Shown piece after piece: positions 1-8,763 of a stretch of 64,000 nt of DNA. Made by a program: the position numbers and the translations under genes. How positions within the stretch are numbered: the first letter of the stretch is position 1; every line of letters starts with the position of its first letter. Origin of the DNA: Rhodoferax sp. PAMC 29310. GTDB taxonomy: Bacteria; Pseudomonadota; Gammaproteobacteria; Burkholderiales; Burkholderiaceae_C. Below the pieces are notes generated by a model that did no database searches, was not told where the DNA came from, and worked only from the letters and a program-made list of their open reading frames with translations. Location: the NCBI RefSeq assembly GCF_017948265.1, contig NZ_CP072852.1, positions 1,922,001 through 1,986,000 of the forward strand, written 5' to 3'.

Positions 1-372
1 CTTCCAGATCACCATGGCAACGGCTTGCAAGAAGATCGACATACCAATGGCCGTGATAAGGGGTGCCAACCGGGGGCTGTTGCGCAACGGTCGGTAGGCC
101 AACTTCTCGATCACGAAGTTCAATGTGGCTGCGACCACGCAGGCAATGATCAAGGACAAAAAGAGAATTAACCAGCTCGGAATACCCGGCATGGCGTCCT
201 TCATCAAGCCAATGATGCTCCAGCTGGTCAGTGCGCCGATCATCAAAACTTCACCGTGGGCGAAGTTGATGAGGCCAATGATGCCGTACACCATGGTGTA
301 GCCTAGGGCGACAAGGGCATACATGCTGCCCAACACCAGACCATTGATGATCTGCTGCAAGAAAATATCCAT
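1..372 (-). CDS. livH: Branched-chain amino acid ABC transporter permease LivH (N-terminal part)
   Basis: The minus-strand frame begins with ATG at 370-372 and runs off the left edge, so only about 124 N-terminal residues are present. The translation opens MDIFLQQIINGLVLGSMYAL, followed by YTMVYGIIGLINFAHGE. The latter is the signature of LivH/LivM-type inner-membrane permeases that import leucine, isoleucine, valine and related compounds with LivM, the LivF/LivG ATPases and a periplasmic binding protein. Hydrophobic segments alternate with short loops as expected. The rest of the operon should lie to the left of the window. Substrate range cannot be read from this fragment. Confidence 0.9.
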   Translation of the reverse strand, partial: MDIFLQQIINGLVLGSMYALVALGYTMVYGIIGLINFAHGEVLMIGALTSWSIIGLMKDAMPGIPSWLILFLSLIIACVVAATLNFVIEKLAYRPLRNSPRLAPLITAIGMSIFLQAVAMVIWK

Positions 373-1044
373 AAACTTCTCCGATTTTTGATCAATCCAC
401 CCACCGCCTGAATGATGACAGTTGAATTGACCGTTTGGGCTCTACCAGGATTCAAGCAATAACTTTGCCAACGTCAAACCGTCGGCAAATGAGTGGACGG
501 GATTGTATCGAAGGGGGGTCCTCCCGCACCGTCGTCAAGACGTGGGTTTTCCCTCATTCATCACTTATTACCGCTCTCAATAAGGCTCGCTAATAGAAGC
601 TTTTGAGCCGGTCGCTCAACGGATCTGGCTTTGTCGGACCATTGGAACCAACCTCTCTGTCACTCCAATCAAAAGGGGCAAAGAAGTCGCCGAACTTTGG
701 CCGCCCCGAGATTGCTTTGAGCTGATGAGAACAACACAATGAACGCCTAGACGGCATCTCGATGGGAAGCATCTGCATCTGGACGGAGTTCTGAAAAGAA
801 TTCAATTAAAAATTCAGTCGGCGCCCTTACTAAACAGCTGCATGGCGCTACTAAATGAGTAGCGCTTCTCGTTTATTCCCTGCACCAACAAGCGAGCGGG
901 AGCGGCCTAGTCTTTCTAGCCAGACGCGCTCACGCAGCAAAAATTCAATTTGTGGTGCCGGAAATGCCCCAAAGTGGGGCGTCCAAGGCGCTGCGACTTG
1001 ATTCGAAGTCAGCTCGCCTCCCCGGCTCATCCACCCATGAAGGG
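373..1044. other. Long intergenic region between livH and the methionine gamma-lyase gene
   Basis: About 670 bases without a gene I can support. It should hold the livH promoter, reading leftwards. A perfect 8-bp inverted repeat, GCGCTACT at 845-852 and AGTAGCGC at 858-865 around a 5-base loop, is followed by a T-rich stretch on the plus strand. It looks like a weak terminator although no gene precedes it on that strand. A 71-codon minus-strand frame at 590-805 matches no family I know, and I do not call it a gene. Confidence 0.5.
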
Positions 1045-2250
1045 TCAAACTGCCACGTGGTCCAAGGCTTGGTGCAGGTCTGCCAAGACATCTTTAATGT
1101 CTTCCAATCCGATGGACAAGCGAACCAAACCTTCCGGGATACCAGAGGCGGCGCGCTCTTCCGGGGTGTAGGTGGAGTGCGTCATGCTGGCGGGGTGCTG
1201 CGCCAGCGTTTCAGCATCGCCCAGGCTGACTGCTCGCGTCACCAGTTTCAAGGCATTCATGAATCGAACGCCAGCGTCGAGGCCGCCTTTCAGCTCAAAC
1301 GCGACCATGCCGCCAAATTGACGCATCTGACGCTTCGCCAATTCATGCTGCGGGCAGCTGGGCAACCCTGGAAAATGCACCACAGCGGTGGCGCCATGCT
1401 GCTCCAGCATCTCTGCTACCACCTGAGCACTCTGGCAATGGCGATCCATGCGCAAGGTCAATGTTTTCAGTCCCCGCATCACCAGATGGGCGTCTTGCGC
1501 TGACATCACCGCCCCAGTCATGTCTTTCAGGCCAAACAGGCGTACCTTCAATGCCAACTCAATATCGGAAAAAATGGCAGCCCCTGCGGTCAAGTCGCCA
1601 TGCCCGCCCAGGTACTTGGTCATGGAGTGCACGCTCACATCGGCCCCCAACAACAACGGCTGCTGCAAATAAGGCGTGCAATAGGTGTTGTCCACCACCA
1701 CCTTCGCGCCGCCGGCATGTGCAATTGCTGCGACGGCCGCAATGTCGACGAGGCGCATATTGGGGTTGGCGGGCGTTTCAAAATAGACCACCCTTGTTTT
1801 TGGCCCGATGGCCGCTGCCACATTCGCCGGATCTGTCATGTCCACGTGGTGAACGGTGACGCCAAACCGGGTCAAACCATGATTCAAGAACGCGTAGGTG
1901 CAACCATAGAGCGTCATGTCGGCCAGCACCTCATCACCCTGTTCCAGCATGGACCACAGGGTTGCTGTGATGGCCCCCATGCCGGAACCGAACACCACTG
2001 CACCAGCACCCTCCTCCAGGCTGGCAAGACGCCCTTCCAGCAAAGCCAGGGTTGGATTGGCAATGCGGGTGTAGAAGTAACCCGCCTCTTCACCAGCGAA
2101 GCAGCGCGAACCGTAGGCGACATCTGGAAACGAGTAAGTCGAAGACGTATAGATGGGGGGAACCAAAGCACCTTTGTTCTCCGCCGGGTTGTACCCGAAG
2201 TGAATGGCGCGGGTACTGAAGCCGCTGTTGCTTGATTTGAAGGTCGTCAT
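1045..2250 (-). CDS. mdeA: Methionine gamma-lyase (PLP-dependent)
   Basis: A 401-residue Cys/Met-metabolism PLP enzyme of fold type I. Methionine gamma-lyase splits L-methionine to methanethiol, 2-oxobutyrate and ammonia in the cytoplasm. The PLP lysine is Lys212 in HSMTKYLGGHGD. The YTR phosphate-binding motif is near residues 60-62. Cys117 in TLYGCTYAF matches the cysteine that marks methionine gamma-lyases, which favours this call over cystathionine gamma-synthase or beta-lyase. Length matches the family (about 398). A divergent Lrp-type regulator starts 183 bases upstream, the same pairing as mdeA/mdeR in Pseudomonas putida. O-acetylhomoserine sulfhydrylase is a less likely alternative. 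Confidence 0.85.
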   Translation of the reverse strand: MTTFKSSNSGFSTRAIHFGYNPAENKGALVPPIYTSSTYSFPDVAYGSRCFAGEEAGYFYTRIANPTLALLEGRLASLEEGAGAVVFGSGMGAITATLWSMLEQGDEVLADMTLYGCTYAFLNHGLTRFGVTVHHVDMTDPANVAAAIGPKTRVVYFETPANPNMRLVDIAAVAAIAHAGGAKVVVDNTYCTPYLQQPLLLGADVSVHSMTKYLGGHGDLTAGAAIFSDIELALKVRLFGLKDMTGAVMSAQDAHLVMRGLKTLTLRMDRHCQSAQVVAEMLEQHGATAVVHFPGLPSCPQHELAKRQMRQFGGMVAFELKGGLDAGVRFMNALKLVTRAVSLGDAETLAQHPASMTHSTYTPEERAASGIPEGLVRLSIGLEDIKDVLADLHQALDHVAV

Positions 2251-2311
2251 GAAATAGTCTCGCTGTAATTTTGAGGGGTGAGGTCACAGCATTTAAACCG
2301 AGTCACTCTCG

Positions 2312-2336
2312 ACCACGGTGGTATGTGCCATGCCAC
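2312..2336. promoter_or_regulatory. Palindromic candidate operator between mdeA and the Lrp-type gene
   Basis: A perfect 11-base palindrome ACCACGGTGGT (2312-2322) overlaps a second inverted repeat, GTGGTATG at 2318-2325 and CATGCCAC at 2329-2336, with one mismatch. Both lie 60-90 bases upstream of the lyase start, where an Lrp/AsnC regulator could act on the divergent pair. The palindromes are seen directly; their role is inferred. Confidence 0.35.
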
Positions 2337-2433
2337 TGCTACTCCGCTAGGTGGTGCGGTTAGCGGGTCGATTTGAGTTTGATTTGTCGTTAACTTCCCA
2401 AAGCAGTGACTGCCGCACTTCTATCGAAAAATT

Positions 2434-3006
2434 TTGATCCCAAATCAGGCAAATAATTTACTCATCAGCACAGCAAAAATGACAAAAAATAGAATATTCA
2501 ACCCAATAAAATACAAAAACTGGAAAATAATTTCCAAGGAAGATTTAAAGCTCGAAAATACCGACCGGCAATTGCTGGATGCCTTGCAAAAAGATGGAAG
2601 AACCACTATCGGCGACCTGGCTGAACGAGTGTCCTTATCGCAATCGCCCTGTTGGCGCCGGGTCCGTCACTTGGAGGAAAGCGGTGTCATCGCTGGCTAT
2701 CACGCCCGGCTAGATCGAAAGCTGTTGGGGTATGGCGTACTGGGATTTGTGCACCTGGCGATGCACGATCACACGCCCGATATGGCCGCAGCCTTTGAGC
2801 GCGAAGTAGTGGCCCTGCCCCAGGTACTAGCCTGCCACAACCTGTCAGGTCGTTATGACTATCAACTGGAGGTAGTAGCGCAGGACTTGGAGTTGTTCGC
2901 CGAATTTGTACGAGGCAACATTCGCGGCTTGCCGGGGGTCAGAGAAATCTCAACCAGCTTTTCACTGAAAGAAGTCAAACGCTCGATTGCGCTTCCGGTT
3001 CAGTGA
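2434..3006 (+). CDS. Lrp/AsnC family transcriptional regulator
   Basis: The frame encodes up to 190 residues. The recognisable protein begins near residue 40 (LKLENTDRQLLDALQKDGRT). A winged helix-turn-helix (TTIGDLAERVSLSQSPCWRRV) follows, then a C-terminal RAM ligand-binding domain. Family members are usually 150-165 residues, so the lysine/asparagine-rich first 38 residues are probably untranslated or a lineage-specific extension. An AAGGAAG stretch near 2536 lies close to the expected start, but no standard start codon follows it at normal spacing. The real start is therefore unresolved. Divergent orientation from the methionine gamma-lyase suggests it controls that gene in response to methionine or a related amino acid. 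Confidence 0.85.
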   Translation: MIPNQANNLLISTAKMTKNRIFNPIKYKNWKIISKEDLKLENTDRQLLDALQKDGRTTIGDLAERVSLSQSPCWRRVRHLEESGVIAGYHARLDRKLLGYGVLGFVHLAMHDHTPDMAAAFEREVVALPQVLACHNLSGRYDYQLEVVAQDLELFAEFVRGNIRGLPGVREISTSFSLKEVKRSIALPVQ

Positions 3007-3036
3007 GTCACACTCACCCTATAGTCGCAGCTCAAG

Positions 3037-4607
3037 TCAATTGCGTGCGCCGTCCGAGTCAGTTAGCGCTTGGTAGCCACCGACCGGATCGGTTGACCAC
3101 GGCGCAGCATACAGGGAGGGCGCGTACAGGGACGGACGAAATTCCACCTCATCATCCCCTCGATCACCCAGTGCCAGGCGTTCCAACTCCTGCGCCGGAA
3201 TCGGCAAGGAGAACAGGAAGCCTTGAAGCTCATCGCACCCCATGGCCACCAGAAGTTCGCGCTGTCCGACAGTCTCTACACCTTCCGCCACAACACGCAA
3301 ACCCAGCGCCCTGGCCATATCAACAATCGACTTGACGATGAAACGGGCATCTTCACTGTCTTCAAGGTCCGACACAAAAGCACGGTCGATCTTCAACTCA
3401 GCCGCCGGCAATTTCCGCAATGCGCCCAAGCTCGAATAGCCGGTACCGAAATCATCGATCGACACGTGAAAGCCTGCCAGGCGCATTTTGTCAAAGGTTC
3501 GCTGTGTGACTCGGGTGTCTTCCATGGCCACCGAATCGGTAATTTCACAGGTGAATCGCCCGGGTTGAATGTGGTGACGCTTTAGAGCCGCCTCGATCCG
3601 ATCTACCAAGTCGTCTTCGCGCACTTGATAGCCAGAAAATTAACTGCCACCCGCATACGCAAGCCCCGCTCCCTCCACCGCGCGGCCGTTAGACAGGCCT
3701 CTTCCAGCACCCAGTTTCCGATGGCGCTGATTAATCCGTAACGCTCTGCCAACGGAATGAAAATATCGGGGCTCACAATGCCGCGCTCGGGATGATGCCA
3801 GCGCAACAACGCTTCAGCCGCGGTCACCTGAAGACTGAGCGCATCCATCTTGGGTTGGAAATAAAGTTCAAACTGGTTCAACTCGAGCGCTTGACGCAAG
3901 TCGTTCACCAACATCGTCTGCTCTCGAACTTCAACGCCCATCTTGAGGTCATACAGACAAAACCCGCCCCCACCATTGGACTTGATGCTGCGCATGGCCA
4001 GCGCGGCATACCCCACCAATTTGCCCAAAGCGCCGTGCTCTGGATAGCAGGCGATACCTATCGACGCGCTTAACTGTGTTTTGGTGGATTCCACCTGAAA
4101 TGGGTCACCGAGAATTTCAATCACTCGCTTGGCGGCGGATAAACCGGTGGCGACACTGCCATTGACGATGATGGCAAATTCGCCGGCCGAGATATGACAA
4201 ATCGCCGCTTTGGCGCCTGCTCTCTCGCTTAACCGCAAGGACACTGCTTGAAGTAGTTCATCGCCGACTGCGTGCCCAAATGCGTCGTTCAACAGCCCGA
4301 AGTTATCCAAAGCAAGATAGAGGACGCAAAATGCCCCGCCACGGCGTTCAACCTTGTCGCCACCCCGGGTCAGGATGGCGTCAAAGCTCGCTCGGGACAA
4401 CAATCCCATCGCCGCGTCGTGCCCTACTACCGGCTCCGACTGGCTTTTTGAGGCGACATTCAGTGCTGCCACCAACGCAATGTTGCGCTGGCGCTCACGA
4501 AAGTAAAGTCCTACCACGAGAACAACCAGGAACGTGCTAACAGCTGCTATTGCAATTGACGTATCCATCAGATTTCCAATGTAGCCTTTCACCGCAACCA
4601 AGGGCAT
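3037..4607 (-). pseudogene. Membrane-anchored degenerate GGDEF/EAL protein split by a frameshift
   Basis: Two overlapping minus-strand frames, 3603-4607 and 3037-3624, join into one GGDEF-EAL protein of about 520 residues. A better start than 4607 is the ATG at 4568 (MDTSIAIAAVSTFL), which leads into one N-terminal membrane helix. The GGDEF signature is replaced by SAGEF, so cyclase activity is unlikely. The EAL half keeps EALLRW, CEITDS, DDFGTGYSS, LKIDRAF and AEGVET, as needed for c-di-GMP phosphodiesterase activity. The frame breaks at a run of four A (3636-3639, plus strand). One extra base there would restore VAVNFSGYQVREDDL. It may be a real lesion or a sequencing error. Confidence 0.8.
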
Positions 4608-4908
4608 CTCGCGGCCCCAAACGGCCTGATCAATTCACCGATGCAGCAGGCCAAAAAGAAGGGGGACGGGGCAGCAAATACTAACCCACCTCTCAAAGGC
4701 ATTGTCGAATTTATCCACCGACCCACACATTCAATTTAAAGACTGTTTCACCCCTGTTGGGCGGCAGGGCGAGGACAGGTGTTGCACAAGGCGTTGTCTC
4801 ACCGGTTTCGCTACACCGAATTTGTTCATCTCCGCTGTATTTTCAGCCATTGCGACTTCCGCACCCAGCCTCGCCGACTAACAGAAACCGGTTGACAAAC
4901 AGGTGAAA
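4608..4908. other. Intergenic region with no supported gene
   Basis: About 300 bases between the 5' end of the GGDEF/EAL pseudogene and the 3' end of the carbon-nitrogen hydrolase gene. It must hold the promoter of the former. I see no convincing coding frame, terminator or repeat in it. Confidence 0.5.
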
Positions 4909-5829
4909 TTAATTTGCCGCGACAACTTCCACTGCGTTGTCGTACACGTCGACGCGCTTGTCATACAAGGGAATCGTAGTGCCATTGACCCGGTTACTAA
5001 CCAGCTTGGCCAAGTCAACATCCGCAATCACAATTTGCTCCATGTTGGGTACGCCTTCAGCGGCAATTCCGTCGCGTGCAAACGGAAAATCAGATGGTGT
5101 GATGACGGCAGCTTGGCCAAAATGAAGACCCAGTCCTTCTACGGCCAAATTCCCCACGGTACCTGTCACTGCCACGTAGACCTGATTTTCAATGGCACGG
5201 GCATGGCAGCAATAGCGAACTCGCCAGAAACCCTGTCGGTCATCCGTGCAAGAAGGCACAAAAATAATATCTGCGCCCTGCTCACACACCATGCGCGACA
5301 ACTCTGGAAACTCAATGTCATAGCAGATCAATATGGCGATTCGGCCATAGGTAGTGTCAAACACGCGCAGGTTGTGACCCGGATCGCCTTTCCATTTCTC
5401 CTTCTCCCACCGAGTCAGGTGAATCTTGTCCTGGGTGAACACTTTGCCCTCAGGAGAGAACAAGTAAGCAGTATTCATCAACTTGCCGTCTGTGATGGTC
5501 GGGTGGCTACCGCCAATGATGTAAACGCCCCATTGCGCCGAAAGTTCACTAAACAAGGCTACATAGCGCTCCGTGTAGTCGCTCATGTCGCGAACTGCTT
5601 TACGCAGATCGCTGGTATCCATGAAAGACAACAACTGGGTCGTGAATATCTCGGGAAACATGACAAATTGAGGTTTGTAGTCTCCGGCCGCCTTCATGAC
5701 AAATCGCACCTGATTCTCAAAATCATCCCAACTGTCAATGGCACGCAGCAAATACTGCACGGCGGCAATGCGGACAATGCCCTGGCTGGGTTGAAACGTA
5801 GGTTGCATTGGCTGAACAATTTCGGTCAT
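4909..5829 (-). CDS. Carbon-nitrogen hydrolase (nitrilase superfamily)
   Basis: A 306-residue single-domain CN hydrolase, a family that cleaves amide or nitrile C-N bonds in the cytosol. The catalytic triad is visible: Glu60 in VMFPEIFTTQ, Lys135 in QDKIHLTRWEK and Cys169 in ILICYDIEFPE. Its ATG overlaps the TGA of the upstream acetyltransferase gene by four bases, so the two are almost certainly co-translated. In Bacillus YhcX and many other bacteria the same two domains form one polypeptide (GNAT then hydrolase). Here they are separate. The substrate is unknown; an amide product of the neighbouring acyltransferase is a reasonable guess. Confidence 0.88.
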   Translation of the reverse strand: MTEIVQPMQPTFQPSQGIVRIAAVQYLLRAIDSWDDFENQVRFVMKAAGDYKPQFVMFPEIFTTQLLSFMDTSDLRKAVRDMSDYTERYVALFSELSAQWGVYIIGGSHPTITDGKLMNTAYLFSPEGKVFTQDKIHLTRWEKEKWKGDPGHNLRVFDTTYGRIAILICYDIEFPELSRMVCEQGADIIFVPSCTDDRQGFWRVRYCCHARAIENQVYVAVTGTVGNLAVEGLGLHFGQAAVITPSDFPFARDGIAAEGVPNMEQIVIADVDLAKLVSNRVNGTTIPLYDKRVDVYDNAVEVVAAN

Positions 5830-6500
5830 GGCTGAAACTCCGTGAGGGATGAAGAAGCGATTTGAAGCGCCGTTTGGCGTGTGGGGTCATAGGTCGGATT
5901 GACCCAGGCAATCAGGGATGCCTGGCCGCAGGAATCGTCATCCTCTGGCAAGTAGTCGCTCATGATGCCGCAGAAATGGAATCCCTCCCGCAATTGAAAA
6001 CTCAACACGGGGTCAACAAGGTCACCCCACAGCACCTTTTTGACGTACAGCTCTACAGACATCAAGTGCGATACCGCTCGGTAACCCGGCAATCTGCCAC
6101 ACGCGGTGATGCGTCGAAGATTCAAATGCCGACACAACTGGCGACGACCTTCATACAAGGTGTGGCCGACCCGCTGTCCACGCAAACCAGGGTCCACAAA
6201 GACCTCTGCGCCATACAAAGTAAAACCGTCGGGATTGTGCGTACTGAAAGTGCCTGCAGCCGTAATTTCACACCAAGTATGCTCGTCCGCCCATTCATCC
6301 CACAAAATCACCAGGGAACTGGCACAACCCACAATGTGTTGGTCCATTTCGGCAATTAGCTGACCTTCAGGAAAAATTTCCAATTGGTTGGCCAGATGGT
6401 CACGCCGCCACGGTGTAATAGTGGGGTAAACCCGTTTTTGAAGCTGAAGCAAGGCATCAACATCGCCGGGTTTCGTCGCTCGAACAGTCACTTTTTTCAT
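5826..6500 (-). CDS. GNAT family N-acetyltransferase, partner of the CN hydrolase
   Basis: A 224-residue protein with the GNAT fold. The acetyl-CoA binding region reads VDPGLRGQRVGHTLYEGRR, giving the R/Q-x-x-G-x-G/A pattern near residues 120-128. It ends in an ATGA overlap with the downstream nitrilase-superfamily gene. The start ATG at 6498-6500 opens MKKVTVRATKPGDVDALLQL, which is typical for the family. The pair corresponds to the two halves of YhcX-like fused proteins, so the products probably act on the same substrate. The acceptor molecule cannot be told from sequence. Confidence 0.85.
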   Translation of the reverse strand: MKKVTVRATKPGDVDALLQLQKRVYPTITPWRRDHLANQLEIFPEGQLIAEMDQHIVGCASSLVILWDEWADEHTWCEITAAGTFSTHNPDGFTLYGAEVFVDPGLRGQRVGHTLYEGRRQLCRHLNLRRITACGRLPGYRAVSHLMSVELYVKKVLWGDLVDPVLSFQLREGFHFCGIMSDYLPEDDDSCGQASLIAWVNPTYDPTRQTALQIASSSLTEFQP

Positions 6501-6578
6501 GTCGGAATTATCCGTTGAGTCAAGCCTAACTCACCGACTCCTCTCGCCTGAAACACCCCTAAAAGCGACACTTGGCAT

Positions 6579-7883
6579 CTACTTCTTGTTGGCTTCGTCA
6601 TCCAGTGTCTTCAGATAGGCGAGCTTCTCGGCAATCTTGACCTCAAGGCCTCTGGGAGCGGGCTTGTACCAACCCGGTTGACCGATTCCATCAGGCAGGT
6701 AGGTCTCTCCCGCAGCATATGCGCTTGGCTCATCATGGGCATAGCGGTATTCATGGCCGTAGCCCAACTCCTTCATCAGCTTGGTGGGGGCATTGCGAAG
6801 GTGAACCGGAACCTCCCGGCTTTTGTCCTGCTTTACAAAGGCGCGTGCCTTGTTGTAAGCCATGTAACCCGCATTGCTTTTGGCAGCAATGGCCAGATAG
6901 ATCACGGCTTGCCCTAGTGCCAGCTCACCTTCGGGACTCCCCAAACGCTCAAAAGTTAATGCTGCATCGTTGGCAATCTGCATGGCTCGGGGGTCAGCAA
7001 GCCCAATGTCTTCCCAAGCCATGCGAACAATGCGTCGCGACAGATACCGGGGATCGGCGCCTCCATCCAGCATTCTCGAGAGCCAGTAAAGCGCGGCATC
7101 GGGGTTTGATCCGCGAACAGATTTATGCAAGGCGGAGATCTGGTCGTAGAAGTTGTCGCCCCCTTTGTCAAACCGCCGTGAATTCTGAGTGAGCGCATTT
7201 TGAATGAACTCCGCATTGATATCGGTGACTCCCGCAGAACCTGCCGCTGTGCCGCACTGCTCCAGCAAGTTCAGCAACCGTCTGGCGTCTCCATCGGCAT
7301 AGCCAACAAGCGTTTCGATGGACAACTCATCAAAAGTCAGATGTCCCAGCACCCCTTCCTGGGCCCTCGCAAGCAATTGCTTTAACTCATCGTCAGTCAA
7401 TGATTTCAGAACATAGACCTGCGAGCGAGACAACAACGCCGAGTTAACTTCGAAGGACGGGTTCTCAGTCGTCGCACCAATAAAGGTCACCAGCCCCGAC
7501 TCCGCATAGGGGAGCAAGGCATCTTGTTGCGACTTGTTGAATCTGTGAATCTCGTCCACGAACAGAATCGTGTGCTTGCCTTGGGACAGATTTTGCTGGG
7601 CTTGCTCCATTGCGGCACGAATGTCTTTGACCCCAGAGAACACGGCCGAAAGCGCAATGAACTCACAAGCAAAGGCCTTGGCGGTCAATCTGGCCAAAGT
7701 AGTTTTACCCACCCCCGGCGGGCCCCACAAAATCATGGAGTGAGGTTTGCCAGATTGGAAGGCGAGCTTGAGAGGCTTACCCTCTCCGAGTAAGTGGGAT
7801 TGTCCAATCACCTCATCCAGCACCTTCGGCCGAAGGGCCTCAGCCAGGGGCGGCGTGGGCTTTCTTTCGAACAGGTCAGCCAT
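6579..7883 (-). CDS. rarA: Replication-associated recombination protein RarA (MgsA)
   Basis: An AAA+ ATPase of 434 residues from the chosen start. Walker A is GPPGVGKTT, Walker B is DEIHRF, and the arginine-finger region is LLSRSQVYVL. The C-terminal clamp-loader-like oligomerisation domain ends with the AYNKARAFV and APTKLMKELGYG motifs of RarA/MgsA/WRNIP1. The protein acts at stalled replication forks. I start at MADLFERKPTPPLAEALRP (ATG 7881-7883), because the five residues upstream in the same frame are not conserved in the family. It lies downstream of lolA and ftsK on the same strand with a 221-base gap, a common neighbourhood in Burkholderiales. Confidence 0.93.
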   Translation of the reverse strand: MADLFERKPTPPLAEALRPKVLDEVIGQSHLLGEGKPLKLAFQSGKPHSMILWGPPGVGKTTLARLTAKAFACEFIALSAVFSGVKDIRAAMEQAQQNLSQGKHTILFVDEIHRFNKSQQDALLPYAESGLVTFIGATTENPSFEVNSALLSRSQVYVLKSLTDDELKQLLARAQEGVLGHLTFDELSIETLVGYADGDARRLLNLLEQCGTAAGSAGVTDINAEFIQNALTQNSRRFDKGGDNFYDQISALHKSVRGSNPDAALYWLSRMLDGGADPRYLSRRIVRMAWEDIGLADPRAMQIANDAALTFERLGSPEGELALGQAVIYLAIAAKSNAGYMAYNKARAFVKQDKSREVPVHLRNAPTKLMKELGYGHEYRYAHDEPSAYAAGETYLPDGIGQPGWYKPAPRGLEVKIAEKLAYLKTLDDEANKK

Positions 7884-8104
7884 GGTGAACCCGCCCAAAA
7901 ATCGTGAAGTTCTTGGGTTGACCGCTTATCTGTACCGAACAAACGATACAAAATTTAGCCTTGGCGCCCGGTTTACTCAACATCAAAGAGGGGTTTGTCA
8001 TAGGTTTCCGCGAAGCTGGCTTGGCACGTGCGGCTCAGCGGATTGAGCCGGAGCAGTATGAGCGCCGCCAGTTCAACCGCATGCGAGCGCTGCATTGCAC
8101 TGCG

Positions 8105-8752
8105 TTACTGCCGAATCACATCCGTGCCCGCCGGTGGTTTGAATTGAAAGGATTCGGGCGCGAGGGAGGGATTGACCTCCACCTTGCTGAAAGTCAGCAA
8201 TGAGCGCTGCCCAAAGCTGTCCAAAATCTCCAGCGCCGCCAGCTCAGCGGTTTTTCCAGTGGTTTTGAAGCCGACCCGAACGGTGTCCAACTGGCCATCT
8301 TTTGACTTCGGCGTCGCAGCCACCCACTGCAAACCATCTTTGTTCGGCGCATTGGCCAGAGTGAAATCAGCCTGAAGTGCTTTTAAATCAGGCGCTGCGG
8401 CAATCAACGCCGCTGGCGTGGAGCCCAGCACTTGCGTCTGTTTGCGGGCGGTGGCCTGATTCAAGTCGACATCAAACAGCCACAGGGTCTGGCCGTCTGC
8501 CACGATGCTTTGCGCAAATGGCTTGATGTAAATGAACTTGAATCGATTGGGGCGCGAAAACTCGAACGTGCCACTGGACGTCTTGACGCGGGGCGATTGA
8601 CCGTCTTTGGGCGGGGCGCTGACCACTTGAGTGAATTCGGCCCGACCGGTTTTGACGGTTGAGACAAACAATTCCAAGCTCTCCAGGCCTCCAGCCCAGG
8701 CGAAACCTGCGCAAGACGCTATCAAACCAATAGCAAATAAAACCTTCTTCAT
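8105..8752 (-). CDS. lolA: Outer-membrane lipoprotein carrier protein LolA
   Basis: A 215-residue periplasmic chaperone that accepts lipoproteins from LolCDE and delivers them to LolB at the outer membrane. A signal peptide (MKKVLFAIGLIASCAGFAWA) is followed by the LolA pattern of beta strands, with the GTFEFSRPNRFKFIYIKPF core and DGQTLWLFDVDLNQ. The gene starts 11 bases after the ftsK stop, so the two are probably cotranscribed. Its signal-peptide codons contain one copy of the GCTAT-N7-ATAGC palindrome (8718-8734). Confidence 0.93.
   Translation of the reverse strand: MKKVLFAIGLIASCAGFAWAGGLESLELFVSTVKTGRAEFTQVVSAPPKDGQSPRVKTSSGTFEFSRPNRFKFIYIKPFAQSIVADGQTLWLFDVDLNQATARKQTQVLGSTPAALIAAAPDLKALQADFTLANAPNKDGLQWVAATPKSKDGQLDTVRVGFKTTGKTAELAALEILDSFGQRSLLTFSKVEVNPSLAPESFQFKPPAGTDVIRQ
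8718..8734. repeat. GCTAT-N7-ATAGC palindrome, copy 1
   Basis: Arms GCTAT and ATAGC flank the 7-base spacer CAAACCA, inside the signal-peptide codons of lolA. Three other copies with the same arms and spacer length lie at 25323, 47038 and 59412. This copy is in coding sequence and could be coincidence. Confidence 0.4.
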
Positions 8753-8763
8753 TCAATTCCTTA

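Noticed and set aside
3003..3335. 110-codon plus-strand frame after the Lrp-type gene
   Set aside because: Antisense to the EAL domain, proline/histidine-rich and without any domain.
4903..5835. 310-codon plus-strand frame across the carbon-nitrogen hydrolase
   Set aside because: It mirrors the real gene on the opposite strand; the minus-strand frame has a complete Glu-Lys-Cys triad and this one matches no family.
7961..8203. 80-codon plus-strand frame between rarA and lolA
   Set aside because: The segment EAGLARAAQRIEPEQYERRQF looks protein-like, but it overlaps the lolA end, has no ribosome binding site and matches no family I know. It might be a gene remnant.
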